Below are positions 1 through 7,479 of a stretch of DNA of 28,115 nucleotides, in pieces. Position 1 is the stretch's first letter, and each line of letters starts with the position of its first letter. Source of the DNA: a virus. Under the pieces are notes generated by a model that made no database searches, was not told the origin of the DNA, and saw only the letters and a list, made by a program, of their open reading frames with translations. The position numbers and the translations under genes were made by a program. The stretch spans positions 1 to 28,115 of IMG/VR virus record IMGVR_UViG_3300023196_000518; one strand, written 5' to 3'.

Positions 1-1
1 C

Positions 2-232
2 ATGAGCGACCACGATGTAACCCACCGAGAAATCTACGACAGGCTGGTGGCTGTTGAGACTAAGGTGGATAATTTAACCTCCAGTACAAAGAATGTAACA
101 GAAGCCTTTGCTGCTGCTCAAGGAGCCTTCACAGTGTTGGAGTGGATTGCAAAGGCTGCAAAGCCTTTCTTGTTCATTGCTGCTGTTGTTGCTTCTATAA
201 GTGTGTTTATACAAGAGTTTAAGGCTCACTAA
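2..232 (+). CDS. Small holin-like membrane protein (76 aa)
   Basis: The protein has a hydrophilic N-terminal half (about residues 1-45) with a heptad-like pattern (EIYDRLVAVETKVDNLTSS), then one hydrophobic stretch at about residues 50-70 (PFLFIAAVVASISVFI) and a short charged tail. This layout, a short coiled coil followed by a C-terminal membrane segment, matches XhlA/hemolysin-type phage membrane proteins that help holins. It opens the lysis block and its TAA overlaps the next ATG (TAATG). The window begins one base before the ATG, so no ribosome site can be seen and an earlier start cannot be excluded. The membrane segment is visible; the lysis role is inferred from the neighbours. Confidence 0.7.
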   Translation: MSDHDVTHREIYDRLVAVETKVDNLTSSTKNVTEAFAAAQGAFTVLEWIAKAAKPFLFIAAVVASISVFIQEFKAH

Positions 233-348
233 TGAACGCTGCTCCTCCTCCAGCAATATATGCACCTGCTCCTGTGTGTAAACGTTGGAGTTGGTCTACT
301 GATAGGAAACAAGTGTGGTGTTTACAATGGGTAAAGGAAAATAAATGA
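232..348 (+). CDS. Very small Pro-rich hypothetical protein (38 aa)
   Basis: The ATG lies in a TAATG overlap with the upstream gene, and the TGA lies in an ATGA overlap with the downstream gene. Both edges are therefore translationally coupled, which is the main reason to believe in it. The product begins MNAAPPPAIYAPAPVCKRW; it is Pro/Ala-rich at the start and then Trp/Lys-rich with two cysteines. There is no signal peptide or membrane segment, so although Pro-rich and in a lysis block it does not look like an Rz1 lipoprotein. Function unknown. Confidence 0.55.
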   Translation: MNAAPPPAIYAPAPVCKRWSWSTDRKQVWCLQWVKENK

Positions 349-833
349 TCGACCCATTCACAGCACTAGCAGCAATTCAAACAGCTGTAAAGTTGGTGAA
401 GACAGCAGCTAAAACCTGCCAAGATGTAGAAAGTCTTGGGCCAGTATTAGGCAAACTCTTTTCGGCAAAAGCAGATGGAGTTAAAGTTCTTCAGCAGTCT
501 AAAACTAAAGACTTTAAAGGCTCGTCAATGGGCATAGCCATTGAGTTAGAACTAGCACTTGAGCAAGCCAGAGCTTTTGAAGAAGAAGTTAAGATGTTGT
601 TCTTTCAGTCTAATAAAATGGATGTGTGGGCTAAGATATTAGCTCGTGCTGCTAATATGGATAAAGAAGCTGCCCATGACGCACGGCGTCAACGTGAAGC
701 AGCAGCAAAGCATAAGAAAGAAGTAGATGAAGTAATTACCCTTGTCTTAATGATAGGGGTTTTAGCATTAGTATGTGGTGGCGTTGGTTGGATTGTTTAT
801 GAAGCCATGCAGCAATGCGCTGGTAAATGTTAA
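345..833 (+). CDS. Hypothetical protein with C-terminal membrane anchor (162 aa)
   Basis: The first 125 residues are mostly helical and charged, with long Lys/Glu/Ala-rich stretches such as HDARRQREAAAKHKKEVDEV that suggest a coiled coil. A strong hydrophobic segment follows at about residues 128-150 (VITLVLMIGVLALVCGGVGWIVY) with a short Cys-containing tail. The start overlaps the preceding stop (ATGA). Its position between small membrane proteins and the holin/endolysin suggests a lysis or envelope role, perhaps in place of a spanin or antiholin, but no family is recognised. Confidence 0.75.
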   Translation: MIDPFTALAAIQTAVKLVKTAAKTCQDVESLGPVLGKLFSAKADGVKVLQQSKTKDFKGSSMGIAIELELALEQARAFEEEVKMLFFQSNKMDVWAKILARAANMDKEAAHDARRQREAAAKHKKEVDEVITLVLMIGVLALVCGGVGWIVYEAMQQCAGKC

Positions 834-844
834 AAAGGTAAGTT

Positions 845-1255
845 ATGTTTTCCCTTACAGCACTGTTAGAAGTTGGTGGCAAACTCATCGACAAACTCAT
901 CCCAGACCCAGAAGCTAAAGCTAAAGCACAACTTGATCTAGCTAAGATGGCACAAGATGGTGAGTTGGCTAAGATGGCTAACGACACTGAACTTTATAAA
1001 ACAGAACAAACAAATGTCAGTGGTCGTTGGGATGCTGATATGAACAGCGATAGCTGGCTGTCTAAAAATATCCGGCCAATGTCGCTAGTTGCTATTTTTG
1101 CCGGATACTTCCTATTCGCTTTTATGAGTGCGTTTGGTTATGACGCTAAAGAAAGTTATGTTCAACTTCTAGGTCAATGGGGTATGCTCATTATGTCTGC
1201 CTACTTTGGTGGACGTACACTAGAAAAGATTATTGAAATGAAGAATAACAAATGA
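845..1255 (+). CDS. Holin, GTA/three-TM type (136 aa)
   Basis: An N-terminal helix (LTALLEVGGKLIDKLIPDP) is followed by an Ala/Lys-rich linker, then the sequence WLSKNIRPMSLVAIFAGY, which leads into a first membrane segment (about residues 78-96). A second hydrophobic segment (about 105-125) is followed by GGRTLEKI. A helix, then SWLSKNIRP, then two membrane helices is how I recognise the GTA_holin_3TM family of phage holins. The upstream aaggtaagtt gives a weak Shine-Dalgarno site. The stop overlaps the start of the endolysin gene (ATGA), the usual holin-endolysin arrangement. Role: forms inner-membrane lesions that release the endolysin. Confidence 0.85.
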   Translation: MFSLTALLEVGGKLIDKLIPDPEAKAKAQLDLAKMAQDGELAKMANDTELYKTEQTNVSGRWDADMNSDSWLSKNIRPMSLVAIFAGYFLFAFMSAFGYDAKESYVQLLGQWGMLIMSAYFGGRTLEKIIEMKNNK

Positions 1256-1707
1256 ACCTTTCTAAAAACTTTACTGTAGATGAGTTGTGTAAGTCTGAAA
1301 TTGCCATTCGTCGGTCTATTGACAACACTCCTACCGAAACTGTTATTAGTAACTTACAAGCGTTGGTACTAAATGTTCTACAACCTATTCGTAATAGCCT
1401 TGGCCCAATTACTATTAATAGCGGTTATCGTTCTCCTGCTGTTAATGTAGCTGTAGGTGGTAGCCCCACTAGTGACCACTGCCTAGGTATGGCAGCAGAC
1501 ATTGAAATTTCTGGTTACGATAATAAGATGTTAGCTAAGTTTATTGAACAAAACTTTAAGTTTACACAACTTATTCTAGAGTTCTATGAAGATGGACAAC
1601 CCGCTAGTGGTTGGGTGCATGTTAGTTTTGACCCTAGTGATTTAAAGTGTCAAACCTTACGTGCTGTTAAACAAAATGGTAAAACTGTTTATTTAAAAGG
1701 AATTTGA
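1252..1707 (+). CDS. Endolysin, peptidase M15 family (151 aa)
   Basis: The protein covers one Peptidase_M15_3 domain (D-alanyl-D-alanine carboxypeptidase/L-Ala-D-Glu peptidase fold). Zinc ligands of the family are visible: the motif SDHCLGMAAD contains His76 and Asp83, and WVHVS contains His123. Glu110 in LILE is the likely catalytic residue, and INSGYRS (about 55-61) is the conserved loop in front. There is no signal peptide, so it depends on the holin whose stop overlaps its start. It should cut peptidoglycan cross-link peptides at lysis. The length is normal for a single-domain lysin. Confidence 0.92.
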   Translation: MNLSKNFTVDELCKSEIAIRRSIDNTPTETVISNLQALVLNVLQPIRNSLGPITINSGYRSPAVNVAVGGSPTSDHCLGMAADIEISGYDNKMLAKFIEQNFKFTQLILEFYEDGQPASGWVHVSFDPSDLKCQTLRAVKQNGKTVYLKGI

Positions 1708-1708
1708 T

Positions 1709-1879
1709 ATGCCACTAGCTAAAGGTAAGTCCCAAAAGACTATTAGTAAGAACATTAAGATGGAAATGTCACACGGTAAGCCTCAGAAGCAAGCCATTGC
1801 CATTGCCCTACGTGCTGCTGGTAAACCACTACCTAAACGTGGTGAGCGTACAGCTAAGAATAAAGCAAATAAAAAATGA
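1709..1879 (+). CDS. Small basic protein, DUF6496-like (56 aa)
   Basis: This short Lys-rich protein contains the pattern KTISKNIKMEMSHGKPQKQA followed by an Ala-rich helix and a basic tail. The core (KxxxKNIxxExxxGKPxKQAxAIA) resembles the small phage/bacterial proteins grouped as DUF6496, an assignment made from memory. Its ATG sits one base after the endolysin stop (TGATATG), and its TGA overlaps the next start (ATGA). It is too short for many gene finders, but the coupling on both sides and the conserved-looking core support it. Function unknown; the charge suggests nucleic-acid contact. Confidence 0.72.
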   Translation: MPLAKGKSQKTISKNIKMEMSHGKPQKQAIAIALRAAGKPLPKRGERTAKNKANKK

Positions 1880-2121
1880 AGCTAGCTTACGTTGTTTGGG
1901 AAGATGCCACCGAACTTGACGTAACAGCTTGGACAGAACATGAAGAGGATTTTACATACATCCCTGTTCTGTGCAAACAAGTGGGCTTTGTCTTGTATGA
2001 CGGCCCAGAAGGTATTGTTATAACAAACGGAGTCATTGTTGACAACTGTGTAGCAAGACGTAACCAAATACCTCGCGGTATGATTAGGAGAGTGGAATGG
2101 TTGACCGAACCAAGTTTTTAG
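1876..2121 (+). CDS. Hypothetical protein (81 aa)
   Basis: This is a small acidic protein (MKLAYVVWEDATELD...) with a predicted beta-rich pattern of alternating hydrophobic residues (YVVW, FTYIPVLCKQVGFVLYDG, GIVITNGVIVDN) and an Arg-rich C-terminus. The start overlaps the preceding stop (ATGA) and the last 25 bases overlap the small terminase gene. I do not recognise a family. Its place just before the terminase genes and the tight coupling suggest co-expression with packaging genes. Confidence 0.75.
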   Translation: MKLAYVVWEDATELDVTAWTEHEEDFTYIPVLCKQVGFVLYDGPEGIVITNGVIVDNCVARRNQIPRGMIRRVEWLTEPSF

Positions 2122-2576
2122 ACGGTAGTGGTAAACGAGTGATTTTAGGATTGTTCAAAGAGTTCTCTCGCCCTGATGTTAAGTTTAAACCCGTATACAC
2201 CCTTGCTGAAATGAAACAAACGTTTCTAGAAGCTCGTGACCCTTCAGAGTATAGTGTTGCTATGACGCTACTAGGTGATTGGGAACACTGGCAAGAGGTT
2301 AGGTCACATGCCCTAATTAAACCACACGTAGACAAGTGGCAAGATGAGTTGGAAGTTAAACTCCGTAGTGAGGCAATTGTACAGATGCGTACCCATGCCA
2401 AACAACAAGGTGGAACAGCAGCAGCCAAGTGGCTTGCTGATAAGGGATATGCCCTAGAAGGCTCTAAAAGGCCCCTAGGACGCCCTAAAAAGGAGGAGGT
2501 GGTGCTACCCCCTTCTGTTGGTCGTATCGCAGGTGATATGGCTCGTTTAGGTATTGTTGTTGGAGGGAAGAAGTAA
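2097..2576 (+). CDS. terS: Putative terminase small subunit (159 aa)
   Basis: It sits shortly upstream of the large terminase gene, with an HNH gene and another small gene between, as in related podoviruses. Most of the protein is helical, with a central region around EHWQEVRSHALIKPHVDKWQ and a helix ending in WLADKGY. The tail carries KRPLGRPKK (about 134-142), an AT-hook-like Arg-Pro core that can bind the DNA minor groove. The start has a good Shine-Dalgarno site (ttaggag, 8 bases before ATG) inside the end of the previous gene. The stop overlaps the next ATG (TAATG). Expected role: recognise the packaging site on concatemeric DNA and recruit the large subunit. Assigned by context and overall look, not by a diagnostic motif. 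Confidence 0.72.
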   Translation: MVDRTKFLDGSGKRVILGLFKEFSRPDVKFKPVYTLAEMKQTFLEARDPSEYSVAMTLLGDWEHWQEVRSHALIKPHVDKWQDELEVKLRSEAIVQMRTHAKQQGGTAAAKWLADKGYALEGSKRPLGRPKKEEVVLPPSVGRIAGDMARLGIVVGGKK

Positions 2577-2845
2577 TGCCATACATGACTAACGGTAAGC
2601 GGGATTATAAGAAGCAATACGAGAAGTATGATGGCAAAGATTCTGTAAAGAAAGACCGTGCAATCCGGAATGGCGCACGAAGAATTATGGAACGTGAGGG
2701 TAAAGTTACCAAGGGTGATGGCAAAGATGTTGACCATAAAAAGCCACTAAGTAAAGGTGGTGCTAAGTCTCGTAGTAACTTACGTGTTCAAAGTGCTACT
2801 AGTAATCGTAGCTTTCCTCGCACTAAATCTGGAAAGGTAAAGTAA
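2576..2845 (+). CDS. HNH endonuclease-like protein (89 aa)
   Basis: A short, very basic protein. The core DVDHKKPLSKGG (Asp53, His54) followed by SNLRV and SNRS (Asn68, Asn77) matches an HNH ββα-metal core without the Cys pairs of larger members. The N-terminal 40 residues are Lys/Arg-rich helix. The gene overlaps both neighbours by one base in TAATG junctions, between small and large terminase. HNH proteins next to terminase are known to assist DNA cutting during packaging in some phages (HK97 gp74 is the standard case). A similar role here is inference; a stand-alone nicking enzyme is the alternative. Confidence 0.8.
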   Translation: MPYMTNGKRDYKKQYEKYDGKDSVKKDRAIRNGARRIMEREGKVTKGDGKDVDHKKPLSKGGAKSRSNLRVQSATSNRSFPRTKSGKVK

Positions 2846-3105
2846 TGGCTAAAGACCCTCGACTAGAACGTGCTGGTGTATCTGGCTTTAACAAGCCTAA
2901 ACGCACACCTAGTCATTCTACTAAATCTCATGTTGTTGTAGCCAAAGAAGGCGACCAAGTTAAAACCATTCGGTTTGGTCAACAAGGTGTTAGTGGTGAT
3001 AAAGAACCAACTGCACGACAAGCCTCCTTTAAAGCACGACATGCCAAGAACATTGCTAAGGGTAAGATGAGTGCTGCATATTGGGCCAACAAGGTCAAGT
3101 GGTAA
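2845..3105 (+). CDS. Conserved small basic phage protein, DUF6321-like (86 aa)
   Basis: The sequence begins AKDPRLERAGVSGFNKPKRT, continues with SHVVVAKEGDQVKTIRFGQQ and ends GKMSAAYWANKVKW. This set of phrases is characteristic of a small protein found beside terminase genes in many marine and freshwater phages, which I recall as DUF6321. The FKARH...IAKGKMSAAYWA tail is the most recognisable part. Both ends are coupled (TAATG). It is strongly basic, which fits DNA or RNA contact during packaging, but no activity is known. Confidence 0.8.
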   Translation: MAKDPRLERAGVSGFNKPKRTPSHSTKSHVVVAKEGDQVKTIRFGQQGVSGDKEPTARQASFKARHAKNIAKGKMSAAYWANKVKW

Positions 3106-4628
3106 TGTCAGAAAAAGAACTAGTTAAACAAGCAGCAGAAGCAGACCTACTAACATTTATTCGCCTCATTGCACCCCATCGTATGTTGGGTGTTGTACAT
3201 GAGGAGTTGTGTGCTTGGTGGGGTAGACAAGATGCTAAGGATAACCAACTGGTTCTTCTTCCACGCGATCACCAGAAGAGTGCAATGATTGCCTACCGTG
3301 TAGCATGGTGGGTAACTAAGAATCCAGAGACAACTGTGCTGTACGTATCTGCTACAGCTAACTTGGCTGAAAAGCAACTTAAAGCTGTTAAAGACATTCT
3401 ATTGTCTGATATCTATCGTTTCTATTGGCCTGAGATGGTTAATGAGAATGAGGGTAAACGTGAACGTTGGGCTGTAGATGAGATTAGTGTTGACCACCCT
3501 AAGCGTAAGCTAGAGGGTATTCGTGATGCCACTATTAAAGCATCTGGTATTACGGCTAACGTAACAGGATTGCACTGTAACGTAGCTGTTCTAGATGACG
3601 TAGTTGTGCCAGACAATGCTTACACACAAACTGGTCGTGACCAAGTTAGGTCGTTCTACTCACAACTATCTTCCATTGAATCTACAGGGGCACAAGAGTG
3701 GGCTGTAGGTACTCGCTACCATCCCGGAGACTTGTACAAAGACATGATGGAAATGGTTGAGTTGTACATGGATGACAACGATGAGAATGAGATTGAAAAC
3801 GAAGTGTACGAAGTATTTGAACGTGTAGTTGAGAGTGGTGGTGAGTTCCTTTGGCCTAAACAACGGCGTACTGACGGTAAGACATTTGGCTTTGATGAAC
3901 GTGAACTTGCTCGTAAAAAGGCAAAGTATCTAGACATTACTCAATTTTATGCACAATATTATAACAACCCGAATGCTGTTGAAACACAGCTTATTGACCG
4001 TAGCAGATTTAATCACTACGAACGGGATAAGATTGAGAACTTTAGTGGTGCTTGGTATTTTGGGGACAAACTACTTCATGTTTATGCCGCAATGGACTTT
4101 GCTTACTCTGTTAGCAATAACTCTGATTACACCGTAATTGCAGTTGTAGGTGTTGACTCTGACAACAACTACTACGTACTAGACATTGATCGGTTTAAAA
4201 CTAATAAGATTTCTGTGATGTATGACAAAGCAGAAACAGTGTTTCGTAAGTGGCGGTTTAAGAAAATGCGTTGTGAGGTTGTAGCCGCACAGCGACTCAT
4301 CGTTAGCCAGTTTAGGGACTACATGCGTAGCCAAAACATTGTGTTCACCATTGATGAGTATAACCCACCTAAGACTATGAGTAAGGCAGAGCGTATTGCA
4401 GCTATCCTAGAACCTAGGTATAGCAACAATCAAATCTGGCATTATAAAGGTGGTAACTGTCAAATTCTAGAAGAAGAATTAATGATGAATAACCCAGAGC
4501 ATGATGACGTTAAAGATGCGTTAGCTGCTTGTGTAGAGATTTGTAAGGCCCCTATTAGCCAACGTAGTTGGGGCAAACGTACTAATGTAATTGCATTTAA
4601 TTCTAAGTTTGGAGGCGTGTCAATCTGA
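3105..4628 (+). CDS. terL: Terminase large subunit (507 aa)
   Basis: This is the packaging motor ATPase/nuclease. Residues 48-59 (QLVLLPRDHQKS) form a deviant Walker A of the T7-like type, followed by a helix and VLYVSATANLAEKQL. AVLDD at 161-165 is Walker B, and VGTRYHPGDLY (about 201-211) fits the coupling motif region. The C-terminal half holds an RNase H-fold nuclease; YAAMDFAYSVSNNSDY places its first acidic residue at Asp331, and EHDDVKDALAACVE near the end gives later acidic residues. I chose the ATG at 3105 because it forms a TAATG overlap with the upstream stop; a TTG eight codons earlier has no support. Length is normal for the family. Confidence 0.95.
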   Translation: MSEKELVKQAAEADLLTFIRLIAPHRMLGVVHEELCAWWGRQDAKDNQLVLLPRDHQKSAMIAYRVAWWVTKNPETTVLYVSATANLAEKQLKAVKDILLSDIYRFYWPEMVNENEGKRERWAVDEISVDHPKRKLEGIRDATIKASGITANVTGLHCNVAVLDDVVVPDNAYTQTGRDQVRSFYSQLSSIESTGAQEWAVGTRYHPGDLYKDMMEMVELYMDDNDENEIENEVYEVFERVVESGGEFLWPKQRRTDGKTFGFDERELARKKAKYLDITQFYAQYYNNPNAVETQLIDRSRFNHYERDKIENFSGAWYFGDKLLHVYAAMDFAYSVSNNSDYTVIAVVGVDSDNNYYVLDIDRFKTNKISVMYDKAETVFRKWRFKKMRCEVVAAQRLIVSQFRDYMRSQNIVFTIDEYNPPKTMSKAERIAAILEPRYSNNQIWHYKGGNCQILEEELMMNNPEHDDVKDALAACVEICKAPISQRSWGKRTNVIAFNSKFGGVSI

Positions 4629-4637
4629 CCGTAATAT

Positions 4638-6404
4638 ATGAACGATAATATTCAAGTAAGTTTTAATGATGACGAGTTGGCTGTTAAAATTGCTGACATG
4701 TGGGTGCGCTGGGATACTGCCCGTGCATCATGGAAAGATGAGCAGCAAGAGTTACGTAGTTACATTTTTGCAACAAATACACGTAAGACTAGTAACAACA
4801 AACTACCTTGGAAGAACTCTACAGTTACTCCAAAGCTGACGCAAATTAGAGACAACCTACATGCCAACTACATGGCTGCGTTGTTTCCATCCGACAATTG
4901 GTTCTTTTGGGAAGCAACTGATAAGGATAAAGATTTAACTAAAAAGCGTTATGCCATTACTAACTACATGAAGCAGAAGCTAAAAGCATCTAACTTCCAA
5001 CTTCTTGTATCTCAATTGATTTATGACTACGTTGACTTTGGTAACGTAGTTGTTACATATGACTACGTACGAGACATTATTAGTGATGATACTGGTAATG
5101 TTGTTAGCCGTTATGTAGGCCCTAAAGCCTATCGTATCAACCCATCTGATGTTGTTTTTAACCCACTAGCTGAAGACTTTAGCAAGACACCTCTTGTTCG
5201 CCGTATGCTTAAGTCCATTGGTGATTTGCTTACTGATGTGGAAACTAAACCTGCTCTAAACTACGATAAAGCAGTGGTTGATAAAGTGTTGTCTTTCCGT
5301 CAAAACTACAGGGATGACCCTGAGTTTAAGAAAGAAGTTAACATGGCTATTGATGGTTTTGGTAGTGCTGACGAATATCTTGATAGCGATATGGTAGAAC
5401 TGCTAGAATTCTGGGGTGATATTTACGACCCTTCTACCAAGAAACTTCTTCGTAACCAGTTGGTAACCATCGTAGATCGTAAGTGGATTTTACGTAAACA
5501 ACCTAATCCGTTGTGGACAGGCAACAAACCTATGTTCCATTGTGGATGGCGCTTACGTACCGATAACCTATGGGCACAAGGGCCTCTAGACCAGTTGGTT
5601 GGTATGCAATATCGTATTGACCACTTAGAAAACTTGAAAGCAGACGTATTCGATCTTATTGCCTACCCCGTTATGGTGGTTAAAGGTTCTACGGTTGAAG
5701 AGTTTGAATACGAACCCGGAGCCACTATCTTTGCTGGTGATGAGGGTAGTGTTGAGTTTCTACGTCCTGATGCAACTGCACTGCAAGCAGACATGCAGAT
5801 TAACGAGTTGATGAACCGTATGGAAGAACTTGCTGGCGCACCTAAGCAAGCAATGGGTATCCGTACACCGGGTGAGAAGACTAAATACGAGGTACAGAGC
5901 CTTGAGAACGCCGCAGGACGCATTTTCCAGAGCAAGGTGAGCTGGTTTGAACGGAACATCCTAGAACCTCTCCTGAACGGTATGCTGGCTGAATCCATCC
6001 GTAACTTTGAAGGTGTTGAACGTATCCGTACGATTGATGAAGATTACAACACAGAAGTCTTTGTTGAAGTGAGTAAAGAAGACTTAACTGCTGCTGGTAA
6101 AATCTATCCTATCGGTGCAAGGCACTTTGCTGACCAAGCACGTTTTATCCAAGAACTAGCACAAACAATGCAAGCTGTAGCTGCTATCCCATCTGTAGCT
6201 GCCCACATCAGTGGTAAGGCTATTGCTAAGGCATTGGAAGAGAATCTAGGCTGGCAGAATTATAAAATTGTACAGGATAATGCACTCATCTTTGAACAAG
6301 CTGAGACACAACGACTTATGAACCAAGTGTCTGAAGACATTCAAACTGAAGCAACTATTAGCCCTGAAGGGCCAGCTATTGACAATCCTAATGAAATGGA
6401 GTAA
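4638..6404 (+). CDS. Portal (head-tail connector) protein (588 aa)
   Basis: It follows the large terminase directly and has the size of podoviral portal proteins. The N-terminus (KIADMWVRWDTARASWKDEQ) is helical, then KLPWKNSTVTPKLTQIRDNL and AALFPSDNWFFWE, which I recognise from portals of this phage group. Residues around LDQLVGMQYRIDHLENLKAD look like the long stem helix, and RTPGEKTKYEVQSLENAAGR a conserved portal loop. The C-terminal part is helical and acidic. The product would form the dodecameric ring through which DNA enters and leaves. No clear Shine-Dalgarno site precedes the ATG; the spacer is the AT-rich gtaatat. Confidence 0.92.
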   Translation: MNDNIQVSFNDDELAVKIADMWVRWDTARASWKDEQQELRSYIFATNTRKTSNNKLPWKNSTVTPKLTQIRDNLHANYMAALFPSDNWFFWEATDKDKDLTKKRYAITNYMKQKLKASNFQLLVSQLIYDYVDFGNVVVTYDYVRDIISDDTGNVVSRYVGPKAYRINPSDVVFNPLAEDFSKTPLVRRMLKSIGDLLTDVETKPALNYDKAVVDKVLSFRQNYRDDPEFKKEVNMAIDGFGSADEYLDSDMVELLEFWGDIYDPSTKKLLRNQLVTIVDRKWILRKQPNPLWTGNKPMFHCGWRLRTDNLWAQGPLDQLVGMQYRIDHLENLKADVFDLIAYPVMVVKGSTVEEFEYEPGATIFAGDEGSVEFLRPDATALQADMQINELMNRMEELAGAPKQAMGIRTPGEKTKYEVQSLENAAGRIFQSKVSWFERNILEPLLNGMLAESIRNFEGVERIRTIDEDYNTEVFVEVSKEDLTAAGKIYPIGARHFADQARFIQELAQTMQAVAAIPSVAAHISGKAIAKALEENLGWQNYKIVQDNALIFEQAETQRLMNQVSEDIQTEATISPEGPAIDNPNEME

Positions 6405-6406
6405 AC

Positions 6407-6423
6407 TAGTTATATATTAACTA
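6407..6423. repeat. Short AT-rich inverted repeat after the portal gene
   Basis: TAGTTA and TAACTA are perfect inverted arms around a TATAT centre, three bases after the portal stop. It is followed by a run of alternating TA up to the next ATG. As a hairpin it would be weak (six A/T-rich pairs), and no T-run follows, so a terminator is unlikely. It could be a protein-binding palindrome or part of an AT-rich promoter for the next genes. The repeat itself is seen; the role is a guess. Confidence 0.4.
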
Positions 6424-6436
6424 CTATATATATATT

Positions 6437-6688
6437 ATGAATAAACTATTATTAAATAATAAACCTAAAGATATTACTAATGAAGAGTTTATTAAGTTAT
6501 GGAATAACAGTACTTATGTATTAGAAACATTATATAACACATTACTAGTATTAAATAAGGAACTTACTTCAACTAAGAAAGATGATTTTGATTGTCCTAA
6601 CCACTATGCTAAACTTGCATTTAATTTAGGGCAATCTAAGATTATTGAACAAATTGTTACAATGTTACCTGACGGAGTTAAGAGGTAA
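6437..6688 (+). CDS. AT-rich hypothetical protein between portal and scaffold (83 aa)
   Basis: A small, mostly helical, soluble protein (MNKLLLNNKPKDITNEEF...), with Asn, Leu and Lys abundant. Its DNA is visibly richer in A/T than either neighbour, with runs such as attattaaataataaac, and the 32 bases before it are nearly all A/T with no Shine-Dalgarno site. It interrupts the usual portal-scaffold order. No family recognised. It may be a late insertion into the structural block; the base composition is the main sign. The reading frame is open with a consistent A/T third position, so I take it as a real gene. Confidence 0.68.
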   Translation: MNKLLLNNKPKDITNEEFIKLWNNSTYVLETLYNTLLVLNKELTSTKKDDFDCPNHYAKLAFNLGQSKIIEQIVTMLPDGVKR

Positions 6689-6742
6689 CGTTTTTTAAAA
6701 TACCTACTCTAAGACTGCTACTTTTTAGGAGATAACTTAAGC
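6689..6742 (+). promoter_or_regulatory. Leader of the scaffold-capsid genes with strong ribosome site
   Basis: A 54-base spacer, one of the longest gaps on the + strand. It has an A/T-rich first part (gttttttaaaatac) and a clear Shine-Dalgarno sequence, taggag, 11 bases before the scaffold ATG. A promoter for the highly expressed scaffold and capsid genes would fit here, but I cannot identify boxes with confidence. Confidence 0.35.
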
Positions 6743-7468
6743 ATGACCAATGCAACCATTTTCGGTAATGAAGACCACATTGCCACCCCTGCGACAGAGA
6801 CACCTGTTGTAGAACTATTCACTTCACTTGTTGGAGAGAATCAAAAATACAAGACACCAGAGGATTTAGCTAAGGCTTATTCTAATGCTGACCAGTTTAT
6901 TGAGACTTTGAAAGAAGACAATCGTAAGCTACGTGAGCAAGTGACACAAGCCAAGACTATTGACGAGGTTCTTGAACGTATGTCAAAACAAAATGTCGCG
7001 CCAGTGGAAGACAATCCTCCTGTTCAGGGTATTAGCTCTGAAGATGTGCAACAGCTTGTAGAGAAGACGTTACTAGGGCGTGAAGCCACTAAGACCAAGA
7101 CAGATAATCTACTGCTAGCTGATAAACTTATGAAAGATAAGTTTGGTGAGAAAGCAATGGATGTGTTTAAACAACGTGCTGCTAACCCAGAGAAAGCACG
7201 TATCTTAATGGAATTGGCAGCTACTGACCCGGCTGAATTTGTTTCAATGTTTATTGGTACTTCGTTGCCTACAAACAACATGGATAATGGTTCAGTGAAT
7301 ACAACTTCAGTAGCTTCTACTTCGGGCAATCGTGCTGGTATTGAGGGAACTAAAGAGTGGGCCGCTAAGGTTCGCAAAGAAGACCCTAATCAATATTGGT
7401 CACAAGAGTTCCAGTATAAGTTACAACAAACTGTTAATAAAAACCCCGCCCTATACTTTGGGCAATAA
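6743..7468 (+). CDS. Capsid assembly scaffolding protein (241 aa)
   Basis: It lies directly before the major capsid gene, as scaffolds do. The N-terminal part contains KYKTPEDLAKAYSNADQFIE, a helix typical of T7-type scaffolds, then a coiled-coil stretch LKEDNRKLREQVTQAKTIDE (about 57-76). The middle is acidic and Gln-rich, a low-complexity Ser/Thr/Asn linker lies at about 175-200, and the C-terminus ends in a helix (QEFQYKLQQTVNKNPALYFG) that probably binds the capsid protein. It would guide procapsid assembly and then leave. Confidence 0.88.
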   Translation: MTNATIFGNEDHIATPATETPVVELFTSLVGENQKYKTPEDLAKAYSNADQFIETLKEDNRKLREQVTQAKTIDEVLERMSKQNVAPVEDNPPVQGISSEDVQQLVEKTLLGREATKTKTDNLLLADKLMKDKFGEKAMDVFKQRAANPEKARILMELAATDPAEFVSMFIGTSLPTNNMDNGSVNTTSVASTSGNRAGIEGTKEWAAKVRKEDPNQYWSQEFQYKLQQTVNKNPALYFGQ

Positions 7469-7479
7469 GGAGAATTTAA

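Noticed and set aside
232-348. Rz1-type spanin
   Set aside because: The product is Pro-rich, but it has no signal peptide or lipobox, so a spanin call is not justified.
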